This document shows positions 18,296-27,705 of a stretch of DNA of 64,000 bases, piece by piece (the first letter of the stretch is position 1; each line of letters starts with the position of its first letter). Location: the NCBI RefSeq assembly GCF_011050415.1, contig NZ_DRFS01000019.1, forward strand, positions 124,001-188,000. The letters are read 5' to 3'. The notes under the pieces were generated by a model that made no database searches, had not been told where the DNA came from, and was given only the letters and a program-made list of their open reading frames with translations. Position numbers and translations under genes: made by a program. Origin of the DNA: Halomonas sp. Lineage in GTDB: Bacteria > Pseudomonadota > Gammaproteobacteria > Pseudomonadales > Halomonadaceae.

Positions 18296-19708
18296 TTATA
18301 ACACCTCTACCACTCCAGTCGGTGTCAGCGGTTGCAAATAGCGTTCAAGCAGTTGGGCGGCATGCAGTACCTTAAGATCTTGATATTTATCTGCTACAAG
18401 GTGCAGACCTACTGGCAGTCCTTGGTTATCAAATCCACAAGGCATTGAGGCAGCGGGTTGCTGAGTGAGGTTGAAGGGGTAGCTAAATGGCGTCCAATCC
18501 ATCCAGTCACGATAGCGGTCACCCGGTGGTACGTTATGGCCCGCCGCGAAGGGCGCGATTGGCATTGTGGGCGTGACCAGCAAATCATAGCGCTCATGAA
18601 ACGCTGCCATGTGCGACGTCAGCTCGCTACGCTCACGCCGCGCGGCGAGGTAGGCGGAAAGCGATACATCCTGCCCGCGGCGTGCGATATCCAGAAAGCC
18701 TGGGTCGAGTGCCGCCTGCTGCTGCTCGTTGAGTTTCTCGAGTGCTTGAGTAGCGCCTGCAAACCACAGCGTATTAAACGTTTTGAGCGGATCGCTAAAG
18801 CCAGGATCAATTCGCTCTACCGTCGCGCCCAATACTTCTAAATGGGCAACGGCTGCCTCAACCCGCTGGGCAATATCGGGGGCTACCTCTACATAGCCAA
18901 GATTAGCGCTAAAAGCAATTCGCCAGCCGCGTAGGTCAGCAGGGGGTGGCGTTAGCCAGTCTGGTCCCAGCTGATTACCGGAATAGCCATCCCGAGTATC
19001 GGGCTGCGCCATTACGCTCAACATTAGCGCACTGTCGGCGGCGGTACGAGTCATGGGGCCTAAATGAGAAAGCGTACTCATGGTACTGGCGGGCCACTGT
19101 GGCACCCAGCCAAAGGTCGGCTTAATACCAAACGTGCCGGTAAAACTGCACGGTATGCGGATAGAGCCACCTGCGTCGCTGCCCTGGTGAAGTAGGCCCA
19201 GATTTAGCGCTGCGGCTGCCCCCGCACCCCCCGATGATCCCCCTGGCGTTAGTGCCGGGTTCCACGGGTTGCGGGTAATGCCGTGCAGCGGGTTGTCGGT
19301 GACGCCTTTCCAGCCAAATTCGGGCGAAGTGGTTTTGCCAATCACTATGGCCCCTGCATTACGAAGATGACGGCTGATCGGTGCATCTACCTCCCAAGGG
19401 CCATCCGGCGTGGTGGTCGTTGAGCCTAAGCGTGTGGGCAGGCCTTTAGTTAAGGTTAAATCCTTAATGGTGACAGGAACGCCATCCAGCGGGCCAAGCG
19501 GCGCTCCAGCCTTCCAGCGCTGAGCAGATTCTTCTGCCATACGCCGTGCCTCTACCTCGTTAATAAAGGTAAACGCATTCACCTTGGGGTTGTCGCGGGC
19601 AATCCGCGCCAAGCAGTCATCCACTAATATCTCAGGCGAGAGAGTCCCCTCGCCAAACCGAGACAATGCTTCGACTGCCGTAAGTGTTTCAAACGTTTCC
19701 GCCATCAT
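18296..19708 (-). CDS. Amidase (amidase signature family)
   Basis: This 470-residue protein has the amidase-signature Ser-cisSer-Lys triad: Lys in VPVTIKDLT, and the Gly/Ser-rich core (TPGGSSGGAGAAAA then QGSDAGGSIRIP). It hydrolyses a carboxamide, releasing ammonia, in the cytoplasm. Its ATG overlaps the stop of the upstream M20 carbamoylase by one base (TAATG), so the two are coupled. With the carbamoylase, the symporter and the GntR regulator it likely forms a nitrogen-scavenging operon for an N-carbamoyl or amide compound. GatA is unlikely because no gatB/C is nearby. Confidence 0.85.
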   Translation of the reverse strand: MMAETFETLTAVEALSRFGEGTLSPEILVDDCLARIARDNPKVNAFTFINEVEARRMAEESAQRWKAGAPLGPLDGVPVTIKDLTLTKGLPTRLGSTTTTPDGPWEVDAPISRHLRNAGAIVIGKTTSPEFGWKGVTDNPLHGITRNPWNPALTPGGSSGGAGAAAALNLGLLHQGSDAGGSIRIPCSFTGTFGIKPTFGWVPQWPASTMSTLSHLGPMTRTAADSALMLSVMAQPDTRDGYSGNQLGPDWLTPPPADLRGWRIAFSANLGYVEVAPDIAQRVEAAVAHLEVLGATVERIDPGFSDPLKTFNTLWFAGATQALEKLNEQQQAALDPGFLDIARRGQDVSLSAYLAARRERSELTSHMAAFHERYDLLVTPTMPIAPFAAGHNVPPGDRYRDWMDWTPFSYPFNLTQQPAASMPCGFDNQGLPVGLHLVADKYQDLKVLHAAQLLERYLQPLTPTGVVEVL

Positions 19709-20997
19709 TACGCCCCTGTTCCACCAACGCTGCCTTCAACACCCGCGGCATTCAGCATGGCGTGGAGTAAAACGTTACAGCCTGCGTGGACATGTTCTGG
19801 CGTGGCGCTTTCGATCTCGTTGTGGCTGATGCCATCCTTGCAGGGAATAAAGATCATTGCGGCGGGGGCTACGCGGCCGACAAACATTGCATCGTGGCCT
19901 GCACCGCTGATGATATCCATATGGGAGAGGCCAAGCTTTTCTGCCCCTTGGCGTACCGCATCAACACACTCTTTATTGAAGTATTCCGGGGCAAAATCCG
20001 CCGTAGGCGTCAATTCATACTCCAGCCCATGACGTTGGCAAATTTCTTCCACGGCGGTCGCGACAGCTTGGCCCATCGTGATAAGCGCTTCCGGTTCCCA
20101 GTGGCGCATATCCAGGGTCATTTTGACTTGGCCGGGAATCACATTACGCGAACCAGGGTGTAGGGCCATACAGCCGACCGTGCCGCGTCCGTGGGGCTGA
20201 TGATCAAAGGCGATACGGTTGAGCGCTTGGGTAACTTCCGCAGCACCCATCATGGCGTCGCGGCGTAAATTCATCGGAGTAGGTCCCGCGTGGGCTTCAA
20301 GGCCGGTCAGGGTTAAATCGAACCACTTCTGACCCAGCCCGCCGATCACCACGCCAATGGTAGTGTCGGTATCTTCCAGGATCGGGCCCTGCTCAATGTG
20401 CGGTTCAAAGTAGGCTTTTATCTCGCTTGGCGAAACGCTATCGCTACCGCGGTAGTGGATGGCGTCCAAGGCATCGCTAACTGTCACGCCCTCTGCGTCA
20501 GTGCGCGCCATCATGGCGTCAAACTCCAGCTCGCCGGTAAATACGCCAGAACCCATCATGCAGGGGGCGAAACGGCAGCCCTCCTCATTGGTCCAGGCGA
20601 CGACTTCGATAGGGGACTGAGTGGCGATGTTGTGCTGGTTAAGGGTGCGAATCACTTCCAGGCCGGAGAGCACGCCGAAGCAGCCGTCATACTTGCCGCC
20701 GGTAGGCTGGCTATCCAGGTGGCTGCCCGCCATGACGGTTTTGGCGCTGGGATTGCTGCCTTCCCGGCGCGCAAAAATATTGCCGATATTATCAATGCGA
20801 ATCGTGCAGCCCTCCGCGCGACACCACTGGATAAACAGGTCGCGACCTTGGCGCTCTAAATCAGTAAGCGCCTGACGGTTAACGCCGCCTTTGGCGGTGG
20901 CGCCTAGCTTGGCCATCTCCATCAGCGCCTCCCATAGGCGGTCGCTGTCAGTACGTAGGTTGGAGATGTCGTTTGTTGGCGTAACGTAAGTGTTCAT
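19708..20997 (-). CDS. M20-family N-carbamoyl-amino-acid hydrolase / beta-ureidopropionase-type
   Basis: This 429-residue metallo-hydrolase has metal ligands in GSHLDSQPTGGKYDG (His, Asp), WTNEEGCRF (Glu pair), EAHAGPTP and GAGHDAMFVG (His). Length and motifs fit the HyuC/AmaB/beta-ureidopropionase/allantoate amidohydrolase group, which removes an N-carbamoyl group to give the free amino acid, CO2 and ammonia. A second paralogue lies at 29419-30708. AGGA lies 8 bases before the ATG. The substrate could be N-carbamoyl-beta-alanine or another ureido acid. Confidence 0.87.
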   Translation of the reverse strand: MNTYVTPTNDISNLRTDSDRLWEALMEMAKLGATAKGGVNRQALTDLERQGRDLFIQWCRAEGCTIRIDNIGNIFARREGSNPSAKTVMAGSHLDSQPTGGKYDGCFGVLSGLEVIRTLNQHNIATQSPIEVVAWTNEEGCRFAPCMMGSGVFTGELEFDAMMARTDAEGVTVSDALDAIHYRGSDSVSPSEIKAYFEPHIEQGPILEDTDTTIGVVIGGLGQKWFDLTLTGLEAHAGPTPMNLRRDAMMGAAEVTQALNRIAFDHQPHGRGTVGCMALHPGSRNVIPGQVKMTLDMRHWEPEALITMGQAVATAVEEICQRHGLEYELTPTADFAPEYFNKECVDAVRQGAEKLGLSHMDIISGAGHDAMFVGRVAPAAMIFIPCKDGISHNEIESATPEHVHAGCNVLLHAMLNAAGVEGSVGGTGA

Positions 20998-21015
20998 ATC
21001 AGTATCCTCGCAAGG

Positions 21016-21855
21016 TTAAACGGACACGTGTTCCGTTGGTAAGTCGTGTAGCTTGGAGCGATGATGGTGGGTGTGCAGTGAGTCGCCGCTAAACAGCATC
21101 TGTGCGGCCATTTCTGTTTCCAGCGCGCTCATATGGTGCTCGGCATCGGCCATGTGCTCAGCCATGATGTTACGAACACGCTGAGTATCTTCAGCTCGGT
21201 AGGCTTCAACCAGTTGACGGTGGTAGTCCTGATTGGCGTGATCGAACTGCTTACGCTCGGGCACGTAAGCTTTTTTAATCACCACTAAATCCCGCAGCAT
21301 GTCGTTTAAAAACTGACACATAAACGCTAACAGGGGATTAGGGCAGGCACGGGCCAGCAGTTGATGGAACTCCAGCTCTAAAAAACGCTGGCGCCGATGA
21401 TCCTCCTCGCCCCCGCAGCAGGCGCAGGCCGACATATTGGCTTCGAGCTGCTGGAAATCATTCTCTATGAGCCTGCCCACCACCGACACCGCTAACTCAA
21501 CCTCCAATAGCTTGCGGAGTTGGTAGACCTGCTTGCCATCCAACTGCTGAAAGTGCAGGAAATTACGCAGCATGCGACTGGCGGGCTCCATGCCTGGCTG
21601 ATTAATCACCGCGCCGCCTTTAGGCCCGGTTTTTAAAGTGATTAGCCCCTCAACCTCAAGAATCTTAAGCGCTTCGCGCACCGTCGCCTTGGCGCTACCG
21701 TATAGCTCCATCAGCGCTTTTTCGTTCGGCAGCCGGTCGCCTTCCCCCAAAGACTCGGCGGCAATCCAGCGCTTGATATCATCGCTGATCAGCTCGGCGA
21801 GCTTGGGTCGGCGCCTTGAGGCTGAAACTGTTTTTGAAGCAGGGGCTTGAGTCAT
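21016..21855 (-). CDS. GntR-family regulator (FadR-type C-terminal domain)
   Basis: This 279-residue protein has an N-terminal winged helix (LPNEKALMELYGSAKATVREALKILEVEGLI) and a C-terminal all-helical FCD ligand domain with conserved Asp/His candidates. An unusual CACCGGEED insertion sits in the ligand domain. The ATG at 21855 has AAGGAG seven bases upstream, better than the GTG two codons earlier. It lies between the M20 hydrolase and the SSS symporter genes on the same strand and is the obvious candidate regulator of the operon and perhaps of the divergent aminotransferase genes. Confidence 0.88.
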   Translation of the reverse strand: MTQAPASKTVSASRRRPKLAELISDDIKRWIAAESLGEGDRLPNEKALMELYGSAKATVREALKILEVEGLITLKTGPKGGAVINQPGMEPASRMLRNFLHFQQLDGKQVYQLRKLLEVELAVSVVGRLIENDFQQLEANMSACACCGGEEDHRRQRFLELEFHQLLARACPNPLLAFMCQFLNDMLRDLVVIKKAYVPERKQFDHANQDYHRQLVEAYRAEDTQRVRNIMAEHMADAEHHMSALETEMAAQMLFSGDSLHTHHHRSKLHDLPTEHVSV

Positions 21856-21866
21856 CAACACACTCC

Positions 21867-23390
21867 TTATTTGTTGTTAGCGGTGCTGGTCGTTTCGTAG
21901 CCATAGACGGGTAAACGCTCAGGATGGTACTCGGCATCGTACTCATAGCGGGCTTGAGTAAAACGTTCCACTACCGCTGTATCGCGGCGGTGGAGCGTAT
22001 GACTTAGGCCAACAAACAGCGCCGCGTTCAGCAATAGGCCCCAAATACCCGCATGGTAGCCAAAGGGGGCGCTTAGCGGGCCAAAGGTCATCAGTAGCAC
22101 GCAGGCAACACCCGCCCACAAACCAGCGAGCGCAGCGGTAGGGTGGGCTTTTTTCCAAGTGATGGCACCAATAGTAGGAATCACCAGCTGTGCAGTGCCC
22201 GCCAGCGCAGCAATACCAATGGTGACCAGTACGCCGGGTACCGTAAGCGCCATGATATAAGCCGTCAGAGAGAAGCCCACCAACGATAGACGACCGATAT
22301 AAACGATACGTGCCTGGCTTGCTTCACGGTTCACATAGCGTTTGTAGATATCCATCGTGACCACAGTGGAAACCGCGTGAATCTGCGAGTTAGCCGTGGA
22401 CATCGCGGCTGACGCGCCCGCCGCCATAATCAGCGAGGCAAGCAGGTAAGGCGCATACTCCATCAACATGATGGGCAGAATTTGATCGGGATTTTCCACA
22501 TTGGGTTCGAGTATCACGCCGGAGTAGCCAGAGAGCACCGAACCTACGTAGGCAAAAGCGGCCAAGCCAAGTAAAAAGGGCATTAAGTTGAACAGTTTGC
22601 CGTGTTTGACTGAGTACATGCGTAGCCAGATCTGCGGACCCATAAAGGCGCCAATAGCGGTAATCGCAAACAGCGAGAACCACATGGGGTAGCCCATGGT
22701 GCCGTTAGGCCCAGGCATGGTGAGATGGTCAGGAGAGGTTTGTTGAAGCTGGCTAAAGAGAGCGGTTGGCCCACCTACTTGAGTAGAAATGTAGTAGCCC
22801 GCGTACAGCATGCCGAAGAACAGCAGAGCGCCATAAATAACGTCGGTCCAGGCAATGGCGCGGATGCCGCCAATCCATACATAGATAATAATAATGAAGT
22901 AAAACAGCAACGCTGCTAACCAGAAAGGAATTAATCCCCCAGAGGCAACTTCGATTAAATAAGCGCCCCCTGTTAGCTGGATCTGCAAATAAGGAACGGT
23001 AAAGATCAGCGTGATAGCGGCCACGGTAATTCGCAAAGCTTCACTATTATAAAAATCGCCAATTAAATCTGAAGGTGTTAAATAATTGAATCGCTTGCCT
23101 AAAAACCAAACTCTTTTACCTATCCAGTAATAAATAAAGCCAAACAGCAGGTTCCAGGCTAGCGCAGTCAGAAATACCGGCCCATTTGTATAAAAGGTGG
23201 CGTTAGAACCGAGGAAAGCAAAGGCGCTCCACCAAGTTGCTGCCACGGTAAAGAATACCGCGATACTCCCCATGGCGCGGCCTTGAACGAAAAAATCTTC
23301 ACTGGTTTCTTGCGATTGTCGTGCCGACAAAACCCCCACCATCAAGGGGATAATCATAAAGGCCGCAATAATTAATAAACTACCGGTCAT
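21867..23390 (-). CDS. Sodium:solute symporter (SSS family)
   Basis: This 507-residue protein has about thirteen predicted spans. Its N-terminal region (ARQSQETSEDFFVQGR, then TWWSAFAFLGSNATFYTNG) and the mid-protein IGGIRAIAWTDVIYG are typical SSS features, related to PanF/PutP/YhdT-type systems. It takes up an organic anion or amino-acid-like substrate with Na+. The gene for a small DUF3311 membrane partner precedes it by 14 bp. Genomic context suggests the substrate is an amide/ureido compound or beta-alanine, an inference only. Confidence 0.9.
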   Translation of the reverse strand: MTGSLLIIAAFMIIPLMVGVLSARQSQETSEDFFVQGRAMGSIAVFFTVAATWWSAFAFLGSNATFYTNGPVFLTALAWNLLFGFIYYWIGKRVWFLGKRFNYLTPSDLIGDFYNSEALRITVAAITLIFTVPYLQIQLTGGAYLIEVASGGLIPFWLAALLFYFIIIIYVWIGGIRAIAWTDVIYGALLFFGMLYAGYYISTQVGGPTALFSQLQQTSPDHLTMPGPNGTMGYPMWFSLFAITAIGAFMGPQIWLRMYSVKHGKLFNLMPFLLGLAAFAYVGSVLSGYSGVILEPNVENPDQILPIMLMEYAPYLLASLIMAAGASAAMSTANSQIHAVSTVVTMDIYKRYVNREASQARIVYIGRLSLVGFSLTAYIMALTVPGVLVTIGIAALAGTAQLVIPTIGAITWKKAHPTAALAGLWAGVACVLLMTFGPLSAPFGYHAGIWGLLLNAALFVGLSHTLHRRDTAVVERFTQARYEYDAEYHPERLPVYGYETTSTANNK

Positions 23391-23404
23391 GGTTAATCCC
23401 CTTG

Positions 23405-23647
23405 CTATGGCTGTTTGGTGGCGTGAGCAGTTGTTGGCTCGGGGCTACCCCAATTGGTGAAATAGGCCACCAAAAATAGCGCCGTTAACACAAACCACCA
23501 GAACAAGTTCCAAACTAAAAGAAAGGGGAGTCCCATCACCATGGGCTCTATGCGGTTGGCCAGCATAATGAGAGGGCTTTCCAGCATAAAAAAACTTAAA
23601 AGCATGCCGCCATAAATCGACAGCTTTAAGGGGGTTAAATATTTCAT
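23405..23647 (-). CDS. Small DUF3311-type membrane protein, symporter partner
   Basis: This 80-residue protein has two hydrophobic spans and the motif VMGLPFLLVWNLFWW, typical of DUF3311 proteins encoded next to sodium:solute symporters (compare YhdT with PanF). It probably assists assembly or function of the symporter encoded 14 bp downstream. It is the first gene of the run to the amidase at 18296. An AAGGGC lies upstream of the ATG, a weak but acceptable ribosome site. Confidence 0.75.
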   Translation of the reverse strand: MKYLTPLKLSIYGGMLLSFFMLESPLIMLANRIEPMVMGLPFLLVWNLFWWFVLTALFLVAYFTNWGSPEPTTAHATKQP

Positions 23648-23735
23648 AGCGCATTAGCCCTTTGTTTAAGTTGATCTGTTTATGTTGAATTTGTAAGCAG
23701 TGTTTTCAGCACGCGTCGACCAACCACGGAGCTAC

Positions 23736-23769
23736 TTGAAAGCAACGTTATCTTGAAAGCAACGTTATC
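23736..23769. repeat. Tandem 17-bp direct repeat in divergent promoter region
   Basis: Two exact head-to-tail copies of TTGAAAGCAACGTTATC (23736-23752 and 23753-23769), each holding the palindrome AACGTT, lie between the symporter operon and the aminotransferase gene. Such tandem sites often bind a regulator at adjacent positions; the GntR protein and the RutR-like protein are candidates. A TATACGTATA palindrome (23886-23895) is also present. I see nothing else in the 343-bp gap. Confidence 0.6.
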
Positions 23770-23990
23770 GGTGCCGAGCACTGTTTGGGCGTGTTCCACT
23801 GATTTGTTGTATTTATTCGTATAAATATAATAATTAGGTGTTTTTTTATCAGGCGTCAAGGTCAAGTGGTAAGCAAGGCGGCGCTTATACGTATAGATTC
23901 TCTAACGTGAAGAAAAGAAAAGCGTAATTTTATAAACGTGTGTGGTGGCGCATGCTGAGACCATGTCTCATAGCGATGGAGCTAGACACC

Positions 23991-25364
23991 ATGTTTGGAA
24001 TAAAAAGCAAAACCAAGACGCAATCCTCACCTTCTTCGATGGGGGATTCACCCTCAAAAACGCCACTAAATCAGCACTACTGGATGCCGTTTAGCGCCAA
24101 CCGCGACTTCCATGCCAACCCGCGGGTGATCGCTGGGGCAGAAGGGCGTTACTACATTGATGACCAAGGCCGTAAGCTGTTCGATTCGCTCTCCGGGCTA
24201 TGGACCTGCGGCGCGGGGCATAACCGCGAAGAGATCCAAAAGGCTGTAGCAGCGCAGCTCGGCAGCCTCGACTTTGCCCCCGGCTTTCAGCTGGGCCATC
24301 CGTTGGCGTTCAAACTGGCGGAAAAGGTCGCTAGCCTAACGCCTGCTGGGCTGGATCATGTGTTCTTCACCAACTCCGGTTCAGAAGCCGCCGACACCTC
24401 GGTCAAAATGGCCAAGGCTTACTGGCGTTTAAAAGGGAAGCCTGAGAAGACCCGCATGATCGGACGCGCCAAGGGCTATCACGGGGTGAACATCGGCGGC
24501 ACCAGCCTTGGGGGTATTGGTGGTAACCGTAAGCATTACGGCCAGTTGCTGGACGTAACGCATCTTCCCCACACCCTTCAAGCGGGCCACGCCTACACCC
24601 GTGGTCAAGCGGAAACCGGCGCTGAGCTGGCCGATGCGCTGCTCGACCAAATTGCGCTGCACGATGCCTCCACCATTGCCGCGGTGATTGTTGAGCCAAT
24701 GTCAGGCTCTGCAGGCGTGATAGTGCCACCTAAAGGCTATCTGGATCGGCTGCGTGAGATCTGTACTGCCCACGATATTCTGCTCATTTTTGACGAAGTG
24801 ATCACCGCCTTTGGCCGCAGCGGTGCGACCACAGGCGCGGAAGCGTTTGGCGTGACGCCGGATATCATGAACGTTGCCAAGCAGATCACTAACGGCGCCA
24901 TTCCTATGGGCGCGGTCATTGCTTCCAGCGAGATATTCGACACCTTTATGCACGCCGGTGGCCCCCAGCATGCTGTCGAGTTCTCCCATGGTTACACCTA
25001 CAGCGCCCACCCGGTAGCTTGCGCGGCAGGGCTAGCAGCGCTTGATATGATGGAGCGTGAAAACTTCCCCGCTCAGGTGAGCGCCATCGCCCCCGCCTTT
25101 GAGCAGAAGTTGCACGCCCTGCAAGGTCGCAATCACGTTGTTGATATTCGTAATTACGGATTGGCAGGTGCCATCCAACTAACGCCGCGGGACGGCGACC
25201 CGATTATTCGCCCACGCGACGCGCACATGGCGCTTTGGGAAGCAGGTTTCTATGTGCGCTACGGCGGTGACACGCTGCAGTTTGGCCCTCCGTTTGGCAC
25301 CACCGAAGCCGAGCTTGAGCGCCTGTGCGACGCGGTGGCGACCACCTTGGATTCGTTAGCATAA
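23991..25364 (+). CDS. Omega-amino acid:pyruvate (beta-alanine) aminotransferase
   Basis: This 457-residue class III PLP aminotransferase shows HYWMPFSANRDF near the N-terminus, IFDEVITAFGRSG (Asp contacting the PLP nitrogen) and the Schiff-base Lys in NVAKQITNGAIPMG. Members with this N-terminus transfer the amino group of beta-alanine or 3-aminoisobutyrate to pyruvate, giving malonate or methylmalonate semialdehyde. I prefer the ATG at 23991, with GGAG nine bases upstream, over a GTG 17 codons earlier. The dehydrogenase gene for the next step begins 19 bp downstream. Confidence 0.9.
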   Translation: MFGIKSKTKTQSSPSSMGDSPSKTPLNQHYWMPFSANRDFHANPRVIAGAEGRYYIDDQGRKLFDSLSGLWTCGAGHNREEIQKAVAAQLGSLDFAPGFQLGHPLAFKLAEKVASLTPAGLDHVFFTNSGSEAADTSVKMAKAYWRLKGKPEKTRMIGRAKGYHGVNIGGTSLGGIGGNRKHYGQLLDVTHLPHTLQAGHAYTRGQAETGAELADALLDQIALHDASTIAAVIVEPMSGSAGVIVPPKGYLDRLREICTAHDILLIFDEVITAFGRSGATTGAEAFGVTPDIMNVAKQITNGAIPMGAVIASSEIFDTFMHAGGPQHAVEFSHGYTYSAHPVACAAGLAALDMMERENFPAQVSAIAPAFEQKLHALQGRNHVVDIRNYGLAGAIQLTPRDGDPIIRPRDAHMALWEAGFYVRYGGDTLQFGPPFGTTEAELERLCDAVATTLDSLA

Positions 25365-25383
25365 TCTGTTCCGGAGTTTAAAT

Positions 25384-26880
25384 ATGAGTAATGTTTCCCA
25401 CCTGATTAACGGTGAATTAGTCGAAAGTAAGCGCACGCTAGATGTCACTAACCCTTCAACGGGCAAAGTGATTCGCCAAGTGGCGGATGCCAATGCCGCC
25501 GATGTAGAGCGTGCCATTGCCGCCGCCCAGGCGGCGTTTCCCGCTTGGCGCGATACCCCACCTGCCAAGCGTGCCCAGGTGATGTACCGCTTTAAGCAAT
25601 TGCTTGAAGATCACGCCGACCGCTTGGTGCAACTGGTAAGTGAAGAGCATGGCAAAACCCCCGAAGACGCCATGGGCGAGCTCAAGCGAGGCATCGAAAA
25701 CGTCGAGTATGCCTGCGGCGTGCCAGAACTGCTCAAAGGTGAGTACTCCCACAACGTAGGGCCGGGCATTGATGCTTGGTCTAACTTCCAGCCCTTAGGC
25801 GTTGTGGCGGGCATTACCCCGTTTAACTTCCCCGCCATGGTGCCGCTGTGGATGTACCCCATGGCAATTGCTTGCGGCAACACCTTTATCCTTAAACCTT
25901 CAGAAAAAGACCCTTCAGCAGCCATGGCCGTGGCTGAACTGCTGCAAGAAGCGGGGCTACCCAAAGGCGTGATGAACGTGATTCACGGCGGTCGCGAAGC
26001 AGTGGAAACACTGCTGGACGCCAAGACCGTTAAAGCCATTTCCTTTGTTGGCTCTACGCCCGTAGCGGAAGCGATCTATAGCCGTGGCTCCGCTGCTGGC
26101 AAGCGGGTTCAGGCCTTGGGTGGGGCAAAGAACCACGCTGTCGTCCTGCCGGATGCCGACTTAGAGAATGCCGCTAATACGCTAATGGGTGCAGCGTTTG
26201 GTAGCTGCGGCGAGCGCTGTATGGCGATCTCGGTAGCGGTATGCGTCGGTGATGAAACGGCAGACCGCTTAGTAGAAACGCTACTGCCTAAAATCGCTGA
26301 GCTCAAGGTGGGCCCCGGTACCGACAAAGGCCTGGATATGGGGCCGCTAGTGACGGCCGAACACCGTGACAAGGTACTCGGGTTTATCGAAGATGGCGTT
26401 CAGGCTGGCGCTAAGCTGGTTGCTGATGGGCGCAGCCTAACAGTGGCTGGCCATGAGGAAGGCTATTTTGTGGGCGGCTGTCTGTTCGATAACGTCACCG
26501 CTGAGATGCGCATCTACCAGGAAGAGATCTTTGGGCCGGTGCTGTGCATCGTACGGGTCGGCAGTCTGGACGACGCCATGCAGCTAATTAACGATCATGA
26601 ATACGGCAATGGCACCTGCCTATTTACTCGTGATGGCGAAGCCGCTCGCCGCTTTACCGACGCTATTGAAGTTGGCATGGTGGGGGTGAACGTACCGCTG
26701 CCCGTGCCTGTGGCTTACCACAGCTTTGGTGGTTGGAAGCGCTCGCTATTTGGCGACCTTCACGCTTATGGCCCTGACTCGGTGCGCTTCTATACCCGCC
26801 GGAAAGCAGTTTCTCAACGCTGGCCGTCGGTTAGCGAAGCGACGCGAGCGGAGTTCTCGTTCCCCGCCAATCAAAGTTGA
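25384..26880 (+). CDS. mmsA: CoA-acylating methylmalonate/malonate-semialdehyde dehydrogenase
   Basis: This 498-residue aldehyde dehydrogenase-fold enzyme has the MmsA-specific segments GVVAGITPFNFPAMVP, ALGGAKNHAVVLPDAD and FGSCGERCMAISVAV, whose second Cys is the expected nucleophile. It converts (methyl)malonate semialdehyde, NAD+ and CoA to propionyl-CoA or acetyl-CoA plus CO2. Length is the family norm. GGAG lies 7 bases before the ATG. Paired with the upstream aminotransferase it completes the beta-alanine and 3-aminoisobutyrate ends of pyrimidine catabolism. Confidence 0.95.
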   Translation: MSNVSHLINGELVESKRTLDVTNPSTGKVIRQVADANAADVERAIAAAQAAFPAWRDTPPAKRAQVMYRFKQLLEDHADRLVQLVSEEHGKTPEDAMGELKRGIENVEYACGVPELLKGEYSHNVGPGIDAWSNFQPLGVVAGITPFNFPAMVPLWMYPMAIACGNTFILKPSEKDPSAAMAVAELLQEAGLPKGVMNVIHGGREAVETLLDAKTVKAISFVGSTPVAEAIYSRGSAAGKRVQALGGAKNHAVVLPDADLENAANTLMGAAFGSCGERCMAISVAVCVGDETADRLVETLLPKIAELKVGPGTDKGLDMGPLVTAEHRDKVLGFIEDGVQAGAKLVADGRSLTVAGHEEGYFVGGCLFDNVTAEMRIYQEEIFGPVLCIVRVGSLDDAMQLINDHEYGNGTCLFTRDGEAARRFTDAIEVGMVGVNVPLPVPVAYHSFGGWKRSLFGDLHAYGPDSVRFYTRRKAVSQRWPSVSEATRAEFSFPANQS

Positions 26881-26909
26881 CGTCTTGAGGTAACTAGGAC
26901 ATCTTCTCA

Positions 26910-26939
26910 GCACCACCGCACTGCGGTGGTGCTTTTTTT
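26910..26939 (+). terminator. Intrinsic terminator after mmsA
   Basis: A 9-bp GC-rich stem (GCACCACCG / CGGTGGTGC) with loop CACTG is followed by seven T residues. It starts 30 bp after the mmsA stop and ends the aminotransferase-mmsA transcript before the TetR gene. Confidence 0.92.
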
Positions 26940-26974
26940 GGTCGATTACTTCAGCTGTAAGGGATAAAGGCACC

Positions 26975-27595
26975 GTGGCGCGAACTCAGGACGAAATTCG
27001 GCAAACTAACGTTAAAAAGATTCTCTTGGCAGCGGAGCAGCTATTCGCCGAAAAAGGCTACGCCGGTGCCTCAATGGGTGAAATCGCCCAGCTGGCCGAT
27101 ATTCCAAAGTCCAACGTTCACTACTACTTTTCCACCAAAAAAGCGCTTTACCAAGATGTGTTGCTAGAGCTTCTAGAAGTATGGAAGCAGGATGCGCTGT
27201 GCTTTGAGCTCTACGATGACCCTCGCGTGGTGCTATCCACCTATATTCGCGCCAAGATGACCCACTCCCGCAATCGCGCCCACGGCTCAAAAGTGTGGGC
27301 GGCTGAAGTCATGCAGGGCGCGCCGATCCTTAAAGAGCGCCTGCGTGAAAATCTTTACGAATGGGCCAAACTTAAAGAGTCGAAAATACGTGAATGGGTG
27401 GAATCCGGGCAGATTAACCCCGTTGAGCCTTCTTACTTGCTGTATATGATCTGGGCATCAACCCAGCATTACGCCGATTTTGATTACCAAATCTACCTGC
27501 TCAACGACGATCAGCCGCTTGATGATCTACAGTTCGAAAAAGCCGTTCAGTCGGTAACTTCGGTGATCTTGAGGGGCATTGGGCTGACGGCTTAG
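26975..27595 (+). CDS. TetR-family regulator, RutR-like
   Basis: This 206-residue protein has a TetR helix-turn-helix (LFAEKGYAGASM, then IPKSNVHYYFSTKKALY) and the C-terminal domain of the RutR/YcdC type (region AHGSKVWAAEVMQGAP to YMIWASTQHYADFDYQI). E. coli RutR senses uracil and thymine and controls pyrimidine degradation, which fits the pathway genes around it. The start is a GTG with AAAGG four bases upstream. It has its own transcription unit after the mmsA terminator. Ligand identity is inferred, not seen. Confidence 0.85.
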   Translation: MARTQDEIRQTNVKKILLAAEQLFAEKGYAGASMGEIAQLADIPKSNVHYYFSTKKALYQDVLLELLEVWKQDALCFELYDDPRVVLSTYIRAKMTHSRNRAHGSKVWAAEVMQGAPILKERLRENLYEWAKLKESKIREWVESGQINPVEPSYLLYMIWASTQHYADFDYQIYLLNDDQPLDDLQFEKAVQSVTSVILRGIGLTA

Positions 27596-27705
27596 GCCTT
27601 GCTGACGAATTGAGAATGTTGTTTAGTGCGTTTGATCTCGTTGAAATGTGTAGAGGCTTTCGGCTGCGCCTTTCCTTTATCGTTAACACAAGAGGACATG
27701 TTCTG

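Noticed and set aside
26975..27595. Naming the gene rutR outright
   Set aside because: The C-terminal domain fits, but no rutABC genes are here and the ligand is unproven.
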